Assembly (NCBI GenBank): GCA_013397455.1
Contig: VYZB01000016.1
Coordinates: forward strand, 5,133,103-5,197,102
Direction: 5' to 3'
Length of the DNA stretch: 64,000 nucleotides
Origin: Crotophaga sulcirostris
Taxonomy: Eukaryota; Chordata; Aves; Cuculiformes; Crotophagidae
Below are positions 1 to 12,333 of this stretch, in pieces. Position 1 is the first letter of the stretch. Every line of letters starts with the position of its first letter. The notes under the pieces are model-generated. The model had not been told where the DNA came from. It ran no database searches and was given only the letters and a program-made list of their open reading frames with translations. The position numbers were made by a program, and so were the translations under genes.

Positions 1-290
1 GGCCGCCCGAGCCCCGTGTCCCCTTGTCCTTCGGCAGCCGCGCTGCCGCTCGTCCGGGCCGCCCACGGGAAAAGTTGTGCAGGAGGGTGACGGGAAAAAA
101 CACGGCTTTGCTGTGAGGGGGACCTTCGGGCTGCGACTTGGCTGTGTATCCGATCCTTTTGGGCTCCTTCGGTTGAAGTGCCTTTAGCGGAAGGGACAGG
201 CGTGCAGGGAGAGGGGGTTGGATGCGTGCTCTGGAGTCGGGCAGCTTTAGGCGGCGTTACCAGCGTGCCTTGAGGAAGTGCCAGCGTGTT
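1..290. promoter_or_regulatory. Edge of a CpG island, probable promoter-proximal sequence
   Basis: The first ~130 bases are very GC-rich with many CpG dinucleotides (about ten in the first 70 bases), and CpGs stay frequent to about 290. Beyond that the sequence becomes AT-rich and CpG-poor like the rest of the window. In vertebrates this pattern marks the downstream edge of a promoter CpG island. The obvious candidate is the SNX25 promoter or first exon just upstream, but no TATA box, start site or exon border could be assigned. It could instead serve an unseen divergent gene. Confidence 0.5.
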
Positions 291-3200
291 CTGCAGCTGC
301 TGCAGACCTCGATGCAAAAGAGAAACAAATCTGTTGTCTGTGCATCTGGTAAAATGTGCTAATTTGAGTTCATGAGCTCTTTGTAGCTCACGACTTAGGG
401 GTGTTTTTTCGTTTTGCTTGTATGGGACTGGTAGCACAAGTCTTTGAAGTCTTGACTTACAGCTGCTGGTCACAATACTGTTCCTCCAGTCCACACCCCT
501 GCCCCTATGAAGTCATCCAGTGCTCCAGAGCTGATCCCAGACAGGCCTGAAAAACTACTGCTGGAAATAAGGCTCTGCCTGCACTCCCGCTCTGCTGGTG
601 GGTCGCAGGGATGTGGTGTTGGGCAACACAGGCAGCGGCTCCAGTCAGGTGCCCTTGGCCCCTCACCGGTGAGTTGCAGTCCTTGGAGGAGTGTGGCAGT
701 ATATGAAGTGCTGCAGCAGTGGACAGTACCACCTCGGTGCTGTTTCACTTCGATAGTGTCATGCAGGACACCTGGGAGCACTCTGCAAAGGAAAAGGAGC
801 GTGGGTTGTGCCACCTTGGCGTGCAGCCTGGCTGTTCTGGTGACCTAGTTCATTACATTTAGTGCATGTACCCTTCTCGTTAGCAAGTAAATAATGCTGT
901 CGCTTCTGTATTTCTGGGGCTGCAGTTGATGCAGCTGAATCTGCCGAAAGCAGAGAGTGCTGGCAGGGCAGAGAAACTGTTAGAAATTGCTTGCAGGTAT
1001 AGTTGGCCATCTTTCTGTCTTGCCAATCAAATCAGCTAATGACCTGGAGCAGTGGTTTGTTCCTTCGTTCTTTGACCTAGGGATGGAGAGAGCCTGTATT
1101 GGTGAGCAGTAGTTTTTCTGTGCCTGCATTTAATAGAAAGTGGCAGAATACTATTGTCAGTAGATGGGATCATTTGGCCAGGGTTTGGTGACTTCAATGA
1201 ATAATACAACTTGCATTCAATTGTTGTTCATATATTCGTATTCAACAGTACAAGTGCATTCAGGATCTCTGTGTGGCAGTGGCTGTGTATGATACTGCTT
1301 TTGTCTTCTGGGTAGGCTTTTTAAAAATCCTCTTTGCTTTGAAGACTCAACATCATACTTACCTTTTGGAGTGGAGGGAGTAAAGAATAAGTAGCATGTG
1401 CCACCATTAGAAGAGGGAATTGGGTAATTCAGACAATGTACTGCACAAAGTCAACAAGTGATAAGCAGAAGTTACCCATCTGTATGTAGAGTATTATGTG
1501 GGTATAGCTAGAGGTTGTTCAGCTGGTTTTTGTTGTAGGAGTGCTGGGGAATAAATGTGGTTCAAGTGCATAAGCCCCTGATTAGTAAAGGACTATAAGG
1601 TTTTGCAGTATGCCATTCAACTACTTTAGACCAAATGGAGAAAAAAAAAAAAAAAGAAAAGAAAAATGTATCAGGAATAAATTCCTGCTGCCTTCAGATT
1701 TGCAAGATTAAATACTTGAGTGATAATGCCATAGCTCCAGTCACATTTATGTGCTGGCATACTCATCTGAACATGTGGATGTGTGCTAATTTACTTGTAG
1801 GAGAACATATTGTATACATAATACAAAAAATGTTTATATATGAAATTTTCCTGCTGCCGTAGTGAGGATCAACTTTCAGATTTGTGAAATAGCCAAACAG
1901 TGAAAACAGATTTAATTTGGGAAACTGAGAACTGAAGGAAAAAAAATTAAATTTATGTTTTTTTTTCCTCTCCCTCTGTGTAAAACAATGCATAAGCCCA
2001 CTGAACAGGAGTGAATGTAGAACTGTCCAGAGACAAATACAGTCACTTCAGTTACTAGACCACGCGTGCTTTCTTTTTGTGGTATGTTACTGCTGGTTTC
2101 TCTTCAAGATGTTCTCCTCTTGTGTCCATCTCCTGGATTCATATGTGTAAATAGTGCACACCTGCTCTTGCTTTGTGTGGTCTAGTATGTGGCATTTGGA
2201 TTTATTGTACCTCTGTGGTATGTGTTCGTTGTTTCAGAAGGGAATTGAAATCTCCTATATAAAAGTCACTGCTAAAATAGCAGCAGTACCTCCTGCAACA
2301 GTTTTTCTGGAATTGTTTCTTTACCCTCTCTCTGATACAGTTAAAATTCTTCTTTTCTCCCTCTTTGCATTGTTCTCAAAAATTAGCCTGGCTGTATGAA
2401 AGGGACTGTCAGAAAGGACTGAGGTATTTTACTCTTTGTATTTAGAAGCTATAATTCCAGGCATCTTATTTGGGTTTCTCATGCCTTCAGTTTACACTTT
2501 TGTTGATTTCCTTCTGATAAAAAATGACATTTGGACTATAAAGCTCCTTAATGTACTATTTCTGAACACTATTTTATGTACATGTAACAGATTTCCCATT
2601 TGGTACTTCAGCGGTGTGTACGTGAAGAAAATAATAGTGTCTTTATAGGCAGCATATAGATATATAGGCCATTAGCTAAAATGTTTATTGCGAAGTTTCG
2701 TCCATACATTTATCTTTGAAAAATTTCTAGGTTAATCGTTTTATTGTATGTCCTTTTGTATTCACATTGCTTTATTGTAATTCAGTTATTACTCTCCCAT
2801 TTTCTTTAGAGTCTTATGGTCCCATTATATTTTCTGTTCTGGGAACCAGTAGCAGGATGACTGTAAAGCTAGAATTTCTTCAGCTGCGTCTGTTCCTCAA
2901 GAACAGGGGAGAACTCTCTGTTGGCCTAGTAATTCTTTTAAAAGGTTTTTTTTTGGGGGGGTGGGGAGAGTTATGGCTGCCACTTGCTCTGCGTGGGTCA
3001 TATGTACACAAACTCAAGGCAGACAGGTTCATTTTTTGTTCTTTGAGTGATTTTTCACATTGGGGTTAACAAATGAGGAAGCAACAAGTATTCAGTGATA
3101 AATATTTACTCTAGTGGGAGTCAGGCTCGTCTCTTGGGAAGTGAGTGGGAGTACTCTTGATAAACTTCAAAGGGACTTGCATCGAGTTCCTTATGCTGTG

Positions 3201-3323
3201 CTGAAAAAAAGGGAGAGTTTTTTTAAGTTCTCAGTTCTGCAAGCACTTATAGTGTGAGTTTAGTGCTGTTGATTTTCACAGACCTGTTCATGCAAGTGAA
3301 TGACTTGGGTGAGGAAGTGCTGT

Positions 3324-3386
3324 GTGGCAGGTTTAGACTTCAGAGTGGCAGGTTTAGACTTCAGAGTGGCAGGTGTAGACTTCAGA
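3324..3386. repeat. Minisatellite, three copies of a 21-bp unit
   Basis: Three head-to-tail copies of a 21-bp unit starting gtggcaggtttagacttcag occupy 3324-3344, 3345-3365 and 3366-3386. Copies 1 and 2 are identical; copy 3 has one substitution (g for t). Because 21 is a multiple of three, the repeat is open in one plus frame, but nothing suggests it is coding. Confidence 0.9.
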
Positions 3387-6300
3387 AGAGCAGGGTGTCT
3401 GCCATTTTTTTTTTTTATATTTTTCTTGAGCTTACTACTAGAGAAGCCACCTTTCCAAATGGGAAGCTGTGCTTTGTTGCTTTGTTCTAAATATTGTTTG
3501 TTTAACCCCTTTGAGACTTGAAAGGTGAAGACTTTCTGCTAAAGTCAAGTATCTCAACAAGAGCATTTGAAATCTGAGAACTGCAAAGCAAGGTGTGCAG
3601 TTTATATCCCCACGATGAGGTGTGCTTTCAATATAGACTTTCCTGTATGTGAGAGCTCTGATTGTAAGGTGTGTCTGGGCAGCCTTCTGACTTCCACATA
3701 AAGCTTTGTGTTTATTTCAGTGGTAGTGTATATTTTCATTGGAAGGAGAAGGGAGGGGAGGTGTACAGGCAACTCATAATGTTGTTCTGTTTATTAATTC
3801 AAGTACTTGCTGGTATGAACTAATATTGGTAAACAGTTTCTATTGATATTGAAATAGTGAGAATTAAACGACACCTTGAAATTGTACATTATGTTTTTGT
3901 CAGTTGTTTTTCTGCACTTCTCAGGAGCTGGTTTTAGGACAAGATTACTTGTGGTGGAGGAGGACAGCAAGATGCAAGGTGGCATGAAGGCATGATGGCC
4001 CCACAGTACTTTCGTAAAAATGTCCGTCTCAAAGGGGATTGTCACTTTTCAGCTATCAGTGGACTTGCTCATGCAAAGTTAGCCCTGGCTAGAACAGATG
4101 TAACCTTTCTAAATTCAAGCTTTTCCCTACACTGCTTTTAACTTGTGTGGTTGTAAGTGAGATGGCTTTGATTCTTATGAAGAACTATATTAACTAAGTC
4201 AGTGGGAAGGAAGAGGAAAATGCTTTTTACCACATTTCCAGCATGAGTTGTTTCTCTGCCCAAAAAACTGGCAAGACAGAATTTTCTTTTCAGTAAAGTG
4301 TTTTGACTTTGATTCAAAGCAAAAACTCTGAATAATAGAGAGCTGGGTTATTGACTCATTTAAATAGTGCAAAACCCACGGATTAGTCTATTAGGTTTAA
4401 GGGCTGCATTTTAAATTCGGATTAAATGAATGATACATTGTATAGAAAATGATCTACCTTGTCTGTCTTGTGGCACTAAGAGAAAGTTAATAAAAGTGTT
4501 TTTCCAGTGAAAAAAGTACGCTGATTCTGATGTCCTGGTTTCAGTTTCCTGTGATTAACAGTTGCCAGTGATTTTTGATTGTTTCTTTAAAACTCTGCTC
4601 CTAATGTATTTGCTCACTCTTGTTCACTTCTGTTTAGTAACTCTCCACTTTCAGAAATAGTTTACTTTGTTGCCCTAAGGGACACATGTGACTGTTTTAT
4701 ATTCCTAAAGGCTTGTTCCATCCTTGAACGTGGACTTGTTGTGAATCTGGCATTAATGGGAGGATATGGGTCAATCTTTTCTCACTGGATCAGGTGAAAA
4801 TGTGAATTGTTGAAATCTCTGGATCCTGGAAGGCAGTAGTGGGTTTTATTTAAGCCATAGGAGGATGAGTAGTGAGATTATTGGAAATGATCTGAGTGAT
4901 TCAGATAAGATGGCTGCTTAACCTAGGTTGAGTGTCTACCATAGTTTCCAAGCTGAGTGCTCTGCTTTTTTTCAGGAAATGTAAGGAAAGTAGAGAGAAA
5001 GGACATGCAGTTTTATTTTCCTTCACTGTTGGACTTCTACCATTGGAGGAAGCTTATGAAGGTAAGCTGGCAGGAGCCCCAGCAGCTGTAGGAAGTGGAA
5101 GGTTTGCCATCTGTGGGCATCAATTACAAGCATGATGCAAAGCAGTCCTTGAGGTAATGAGCAGTTTGGACCAGCTGTGAGGGAAACAAGAAGCTTCTTA
5201 ACTCCTTTCAGTCTTGATCTTGACACCCTTGTAAGTCTTGAAAAGTATTTAGGGGATTTTCAGCAACCTAAAGCCAAGAATGTTCTATGATCTGTCTCAT
5301 TCTCTGGTCCATTAGGGAATACTGAGAGGATATGGCAGGATTTTTGATGTTATTTGTTACAGTTTCTGCTTGCTGTTCTTCTGTCCTGCTTATTTTAGAT
5401 TGCCTTGGGATTGCAACCAAACATTCTGATCTATTGCCATTTGTTTAATTTATAAGTTGTTTCTGGATTGAAAGGAGAGGATATGTTTCAAGTTTGGTTT
5501 GTTTTTAACAGAACTGATTGTGATACTTGTGTTTTTAGTGGTATCTCTTATGTAGACAGGTTGACAGTCAGCTTTTGGTGAAGTAGGTGAGTTTACTAAA
5601 AGGCAAGTCCTGAGATTTAATGAAATGTGATGAAAAGATAATGTAGCGTTGCCTATCAATTTCAGGAGTAGTTCAAAATTTTAAGAGAATGTTGCTTGAA
5701 TGTCAAAAGTTCAGTTCCACTTCAGTGGGGTCCTGTTACGCTGTGGGGCCTGTAGTTTGGATGTTTCTGCTACAGTTTATTCTTGAGGCTCTGTGGAATA
5801 TCTGTTATCTTTATGGATTTGTAAGCTTTTTCAGAATTGAAGGTTTTTTGGGTCTGCATGTGTTGATCACCTGCAGGTGTAACTTTGAAATGATAACTTT
5901 ATTCGCACAGGAGGCTGATCTCAGAAAACTGAAATGTTTTTCAGACTCTGCATCTCACTTACTTGTCCCATAACTCCTTAGCAGTGAGAAGTCTTAGTTT
6001 TCCACACAGCATTTTATCCATCATGTATATTTAGAGTTTTCTTGTCTTGTCATGCAACCCTCTCCATTTCCTTCCACTATATCCTGTGTTGGCTTCAGCT
6101 CTGCATTGTATTGTGCTTGACATTTAATTTTCTCAACATTGTGCTAGATTGACATTTCATATTTTGCTGTGAATCAGGCTGCTTTTACCTTTGTAGGGAC
6201 TGCTTCTCACTTGAAGTGTTTTATGACTGACAACATAACTAGGGAGCTTGTTCATTTCTCCTGAAACTGAGCTGCACTCAGTCAATAAGTCAGACAGGTG

Positions 6301-9204
6301 GTGGACTTGTTGGGATCTAGCTGTCCAGGCCTCTGGCAGGGCAGTCCTAATGGTGGAACCAAAGCCTCTGTCAAGAGTGAAAACATCTTGCTTTGATCTT
6401 GAAAATACTGTAGATGTGTGTCAGAAACATTCTAAAAATAAAATCTGATCAAGTTCCTTCTTATTGCTAGGTCTTGGTTCCCTGTGCTCTGCAAAGGAAA
6501 GCAGCAAAATTTGCCCACGGAAAAGGCAGTTATGTAGAATACTATATCCTTTCCAAAGCTTGGGAAAGGGGAGCAAGTATGTGTTGTGTCCACGGGAGGT
6601 TTATATGATCATGCATTCTGTACCAGTTTTTCCCTATTAAGCATGCACAGTAAAAGAAAATGAGTTAATGTTAATAAAATAAATGATAACTATTAATTCT
6701 GCATGTTTTGCGATGCTCTGTTAAAAAGACAGAACACCCTACCTTTGTAGGGTGAAAAGTCATGTGGGAGGGAGGGTATGGCAATAGACAAGGCAGGTGA
6801 TTGCCAAGCTGAGACTTTGCAGCTGAGGCGTGAGTCTGTGCAAGTTTTTCTGGCTTGCCAGCAGTTCAGTTTTCATAGCACACTGCTCCCTTGGCCTTGA
6901 AGGCCATATGTTCTTGTCTGTTTTTAACAGAGGAAGAGAGTGTGGAAATGTTCAGTAGACTGGGGCTGTGCATGTACCTTGAGCATTCATGTAAGCCTTC
7001 ATTTTGATGGTAATATTAAAGATCCCAGAATAGATTAATGCTGTATTTCGTGCTGAGCGGAAATATAAATGCTTACTTACAAATTATTTCTTAGCTGTAC
7101 TGATGGAAATGAAAGTATTAACTGAGAAAAGTTTCATTTTCATATAATACTGGACAGATAAAAACATGAAATCTCAAGTGAAGGAAGTTCAGTCCTGATT
7201 ATAAGGTTTTTATACTGCTAACGGGTTTGTCAGTTTGGAATCTAGTACATTTAAGATAGAAGATCCCCATATAATAAACACAGTTTACATGTTCCAGAGG
7301 CTACTGTGTTAGTGGAAATAAGATATGCTGATATTATAAAATCGTTATTGAGATAATGATGCTTAACATAATAGGATTAACATGCTCTAAGTATGTTGAT
7401 TTTTAGATTGGTAGTTATGGTATGCCTTAATATATGTAGATTAATGCTTAGTGTGACACATGCATCCTTGCTTTGTTATCTAAAGTAGAACTGTGGGTAT
7501 TAATTAAAAGTATTAACTCTTTTCTTGAATAGAAAATTTATTTTTACATCATAAGATGATGTATTAGTACTATAAGAAGACATCTGTCCAGGTCAGTTAA
7601 AGCTGAATTTATGGAGAGTTCAGTGAAGTATTATTTGAAGCTCTGACTATCATCAAAGTCCAGTCTGATGCTAATGTATGTTTTATAAAGACAAGAAGAA
7701 AGTTAATAGGGCAGCAGTGGGTGGAGCGAGTAGCTGTGAGTAAATGGAGAGTTCTTGTGTGCTGCATTAGATGCATTCTTTGCCTTTTAGATGACTGATT
7801 AAACTGAGCTTCTCGTGCGCAATGCCCATTTATGTTGTGGGATCTGTCCTGAACTCTGTTCTAGTTTTGTTGTAATTGAGTTAATGTAATAGAAATAATT
7901 GTTAATTTTTCTCTGCTTCTGGCTTATTCCATGGCAGTGTAGTTTTGCGTGTGGCGAACCTGTACCATGTGCCTGGTTTTCTGCTCTTATGTTTTAAGAA
8001 TTGCATTTGATATGAGTGTTGCAGATGGATTTCTTGATGGTAGAAGGAACTCCTGTATTCTCTGTGCTTTGCCATTTATTCAGTGTAGTTGCTGAAACAC
8101 CTTAATTCTATTTTATTTAACATTTTTTCTTCAAAACTAATTTTAAATTACTTAAATTGTTTAAACCAGTAAATTACATTAACTTAATTTTTGCATCTGT
8201 AGGAGACTGAAACTAAGACAAAATTTCAAGCTCAATGCCAGCCTTGGGTTTTTCTCCTGGGCCTTTCAGATTGTTGTTGTTTGCATCTTAAATCATTCTC
8301 AAAAGTATCAAACAATGAATATTATTCAGAAGACTCCAGGGAGTACACACATCCTTTTTTCTTTTTTTTTTTTTTTTTGCCTGTAAACAAAGTAAAAATT
8401 GAAAAAACTAAAAAACTTGAACTGTTCCAGGAAACAGGAACTTCATTCTTTGCATATGTTTTCCAAACGTGCTCCACCCTTACTTACCCCTTAAAGTTGT
8501 TTTTTCAAGCCCAAATTTGAGTTTCAGTCTGGTTTCTGCTGTTCTTCGGCAATAAACCTACAGAGTGGAGCCGATATTTTGGGGCTACGATAGTGGAAAT
8601 CGGGACTAATGGGCACAAAGATGGTTTTAATCAGCTAGAGCTTTGACTGTGATAAATCCATTTACAGACATCTTTGGCTCAGTCAGGGTTATGCTAACTG
8701 ATTCATGTCATGTAGCACCATTTTCCTTTAGATAAGCAACATGAAGGAAAATGTGAAAACATTCAAATCTAGGCTTTCTAAGTTGAACTTGTTCCCTGCC
8801 AATGTCCTTCATTTGACTTGAGGCAGAGGTAGGAAGAAAAATCTTACCGTGAAATCTGCTGGATTTCTTATTCTCTCAGCTGTTAGAGCTTTGTTTGAAC
8901 TGTGAATTTTCTGATATCTTTTTGACATCACAGGTGATGATAAACCTAAGTTACTGGGTTACTGCTTTGAGGTTTTTGTTGCTGTATGTCATCAAACTCA
9001 GGGGTGTCTGCTTATTTAGTTAACTCATCTTTGTTGTTGTCACAGAAACAGAATTTTAAAAGCAATTCTAACAAGACTTAAGACTTGATTCTGCTAAATG
9101 CAAAGGGAAAAGGAGTTTGATCAGCTGTTTTAGAGAAGGCAACCTAAGATCTGATCCATTATCAGTCGCTAAATTAAATTCACAGTTCTCTGAAGGATCA
9201 TCAA

Positions 9205-9570
9205 GAATCACAGAACAGTTCAGGTGGAAGGAATGTCTGGAGAGCATCTAGTCCATCTTCCTGCTTAGAGAGGGCACAACTAGCTAAGGCTAGTCAGGAC
9301 TTCCTGCTGAGCTTTGAATATCTCCAAGGGTGGAGACTCCACAGCCTCTCAGCCCCACATTCTGGTGTTTGACCAGCCTTGTAATTAAAATAGTTTTGCT
9401 TTGTAAGTGGTGAGAATTTCCTGTCTTGCAGCCTTGCCATGTCCTGTGCATCTGCAAGAAGAGTCTGGTTCCCTCTTCTCTGTACTCTCTCTTTCAGTAG
9501 CTGGAGACAGCAGTGAGGTCTCCCCTGAACTGTTTTTTCTTAAGCCTGAACTAAACCTGTCAACATTCCA
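9205..9570 (-). mobile_element. CR1 LINE fragment, diverged
   Basis: The plus strand begins agaatcacagaacagttcag and carries diverged CR1 landmarks: the stretch about a group of words equivalent to 'ggtggaag', 'ccacagcctctc', and the later 'gtgaggtctcccctgaactg'. In this orientation the sequence is the reverse complement of a CR1 3' end, so the element lies on the minus strand. It is 5'-truncated, has many substitutions and small indels, and has no usable open frame. The right-hand border is approximate. Confidence 0.85.
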
Positions 9571-12260
9571 ATGTATTTATACGTTTCTATTATTAAAATG
9601 TTAGTTTCTGGTCTGTTCTTGAAAATTTGTTTTTAAACAAAGTTGAAACCTTGTTTTTAACAAGGTTTGTTTCTTGCTCTGTGCTTTTCTCTCAGACTCT
9701 TCATGGTGTTGTGTGCAATACCAGTATGAGTATGGAAAACTTCTCAGAAAATCGAATATAGTGTGCAGGTTCCTTTGCCCTTCAGTAATTACATTTGTGC
9801 AGCATCAAAATCACTATTGCTAGAGGTGGTATTATTCACTTATCTTTGAAATTAATTTTGATCACTTGTCTTAATCATTGATGTTAGTAGGTTTTTTTTA
9901 ACGAAAAGTCAGTGCCTTTTAGAAGTCAAATGCATCAACCATAGAGGATGCTGCCAGTGAAACATATTCTTGTGAGTTGAAATATGAGATGTTATCTTAG
10001 TATTTAAGAGACAGCATTTCACTGAGGCAATAGTCTGTCTTGCTCTTAATATGAATGTTCAAGATTGAAACATAAAAGGTTCAGTTCTTGCTTTGTGGAA
10101 TTCTGTAGGTTGGATCATAGTGTGGTGATGTGGAACAAGCTTCTTGCAACCCCGGATTCCCTCTGAAGGTATTTATTTTGCGCTCCCTCAGTTGTAAAGA
10201 GGTCCTAAACTGAGGCAGAGGTAGTGAGGCAAAACTAAGAGTTCAGCATTTATAATTTTCTTATTTCGGCTTGTTTAAAACTAATTTTGAAAGGACTAAT
10301 TTAGCTAACACTTCAGGAGAAGCTTACGGATGCTCTGGGCTGCAAATAACTTCCTGCAAACTGTGTACAAATGAGAACTGCTGATGCCTAAGTTAAGGAT
10401 TGGAGGTTACCAGCCTCTATGCAAGTGTGACTGTTTAGCAGAAAGATCAATCTGGTAGGGTACCCAAGCTATCATGGGTGTTAAGGAAGGCCGAGTATGT
10501 TGAGCGTAGAGCTACAGTCAGGATTGTGGACTTGAGTGTAGGAGCTCTTTAGTCACAGAAAGACCTGAGTGACTTTGCTTAATAGGGCTTTCTGAACCCC
10601 TTCCCCCTCTCCAAATGTATCCAGGATATTTAATGTCTCTGAGCCTGTCTCTTCTCTTTTTAAATTGGAGTGGTTATGAATCATCCCATTTCCTGCTGAA
10701 AAAAGGCAGAAAAATCCTGAAGTAATTGTGTGACTAGCATTAACGCAGCTTTGTGTGGAGGAAGCACGACAGCATTAGCAGTCAGAGGTGATGTACTGGA
10801 GCCTTAAAATTTTGTTATGTGTTCTTGCAAACAGCAGAAATACTTTCTGCAGCCCTTTTAAGTGGACATGGCTTAAGCTTTTACCAGCATCATGTCCAAG
10901 TAAAATGAGGCCAGGAAAATCTGTAGTGGTTCACTAATCAGATAATACTCTGTTCTTACTCCTCCTTTACTATAGCTTTGGTAGTAAGAGGGGGCTGCAA
11001 ATGGAGGCAGACATCCTGAAATGTTCCTGCTTTTGCCATTGGTAGTGTTGCCAAGGGAGGGAGAAAATGTCTGGAAAACTACGGCCATGGTCTCAGGGTA
11101 GCAACTGGAAGAAGTCTAGGGAATGTTGCTGCACTTACCCCAAAGCCAGAACAAATTAACTGTGCATGGAAGGAGAGCACTCAGGGCCTGGAAAATAACC
11201 ATGGCGATGCTGTGTTAGATGTGAGAGAGTCTGAACATCTTTATTTTGCTGTTGTGCTTAGACTCCTTTATCTGGGTCCCATTAGATGTGCTTTATACTA
11301 GACTCTACATGCGTCTATCTGCAGTAGAAGGAAAACATGTTACACCAAAATACACTGTTGGCCTGCAAATTGGCTGAAATAATGACATCCTATCTTTAAA
11401 AACGTTAAAGAGTATTTTAACTTAGTGCACCCTTAGAGTATATACTGCTTTCTTATTCTCTGTTTGGTGAATGTTGGAGAGAGGAGGGATTGGGATATTT
11501 TTGAAGTGCTGTGTCCTCACTGAGGGGTGTCTGAGCTCCCAAGAGCTAATTAAGCTGAGTGGTGGTGGGGACAACTGCCACTTCTGATTTGAGCTACACT
11601 CCTTTCTGTGTACGGACAACATGGATTACTGCTTTTTGTTTATGTCCTGAAAAATGTTTCTCTGTCTGCCTACCTGTTTGGACACTGTAAGAGCTAACAC
11701 TTCAAAGCAAACAGATGTGTATAGTGCAGCAGCTAGAAGTGTCTTTGAAGGAAGAAGCTGAAAATAATGTGAACAAAAATGACCGTAGGAGCTGGAAGGG
11801 CTTTACTTTTGTTTTAGAAGTGGTTCATGATGCTAGATGAAGTTCATCGTGACAGTAAGCTGTAAAGTTTGAATATTTGCTGTTGACTTGTCTGATGATA
11901 TAAAGCTGTGAAAATACTGAATAGAAGAGTTCCTTTATTTTATTAAATGCATGTCCTGTTCTCAGTGCATTGAATTGCAAATGGATACAGCTCCCTTCTA
12001 CCAAAAAACCCCAACCTTAAGATAACTTGGCAACTTGTACAGTGTGCAGTACACAACAGTGGGTATTAATATGTGCTTAATTAATAATGTATAATAGTCT
12101 CCTAGACAATTGACACTCACCTGGTCTAACCATATGGGGTGCAAATATCTGTATAAAACCCAAATGATATAGTGCAGTCACCTCAAATGCCAGTTTTATT
12201 TCTTCTGTCTCTTTTGTTTTATTTCTTCTCCTGATGATTAATGTTCTGCTTGAATTTCAG

Positions 12261-12311
12261 AGTACTTGGTCTGATTCAGTCCAATCAAGGAGAGTGATCA
12301 TTTCTCACAAC
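12261..12311 (+). other. SNX25: Exon 1 sequence upstream of the ATG: 5' UTR or coding extension
   Basis: The exon begins after the acceptor gaatttcag at 12260. These 51 nt (17 codons) are open in the frame of the downstream ATG and read into it as ...RRVIISHN-MDKALKE. No stop occurs between the acceptor and the ATG. They could therefore be plain 5' UTR of the 840-residue-type isoform, or coding sequence of a longer isoform whose earlier exons lie upstream. The presence of an acceptor shows that at least one more exon lies 5' of this one. Confidence 0.65.
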
Positions 12312-12333
12312 ATGGATAAGGCACTGAAGGAAG
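12312..12333 (+). CDS. SNX25: SNX25 coding exon 1 (start codon MDKALKE)
   Basis: ATG at 12312 starts MDKALKE, the known N-terminus of vertebrate SNX25, and the exon ends with one base of codon 8 at a strong donor (GAAG/GTGAGT). Joined to exon 2 it gives a Val and continues FDYSYRDYILSWY, the first helix of the PXA domain. The ATG context (cacaacATGg) has A at -3 and G at +4, a good Kozak match, which supports use of this start. The only caveat is the open frame upstream in the same exon, which permits a longer isoform. Confidence 0.9.

Larger units (their letters stand above)
291..12260 (+). other. Intron or 5' flank upstream of the ATG exon; no exon recognised
   Basis: About 12 kb between the CpG-rich edge and the exon with the SNX25 start codon. 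It is probably the first intron. I saw no convincing coding exon in it: its open frames are short and lack splice borders with known domain content. It contains an old minus-strand CR1 fragment near 9.2-9.57 kb, a 21-bp minisatellite at 3324-3386, an A run at about 1641-1655 and a T-rich run at about 8355-8380. The segment 470-850 is GC-richer, with overlapping open frames on both strands, and has no identity I can support. Confidence 0.55.

Noticed and set aside
2154..2399. Hydrophobic 81-codon plus-strand frame as a possible membrane-segment exon of a long SNX25 isoform
   Set aside because: No acceptor and donor pair frames it in a phase that would join position 12261, and its content is not recognisable.
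4528..4565. tgtcctggtttcag resembling the start of an avian LTR
   Set aside because: The match covers only about 14 bases; the following sequence does not continue the LTR pattern.
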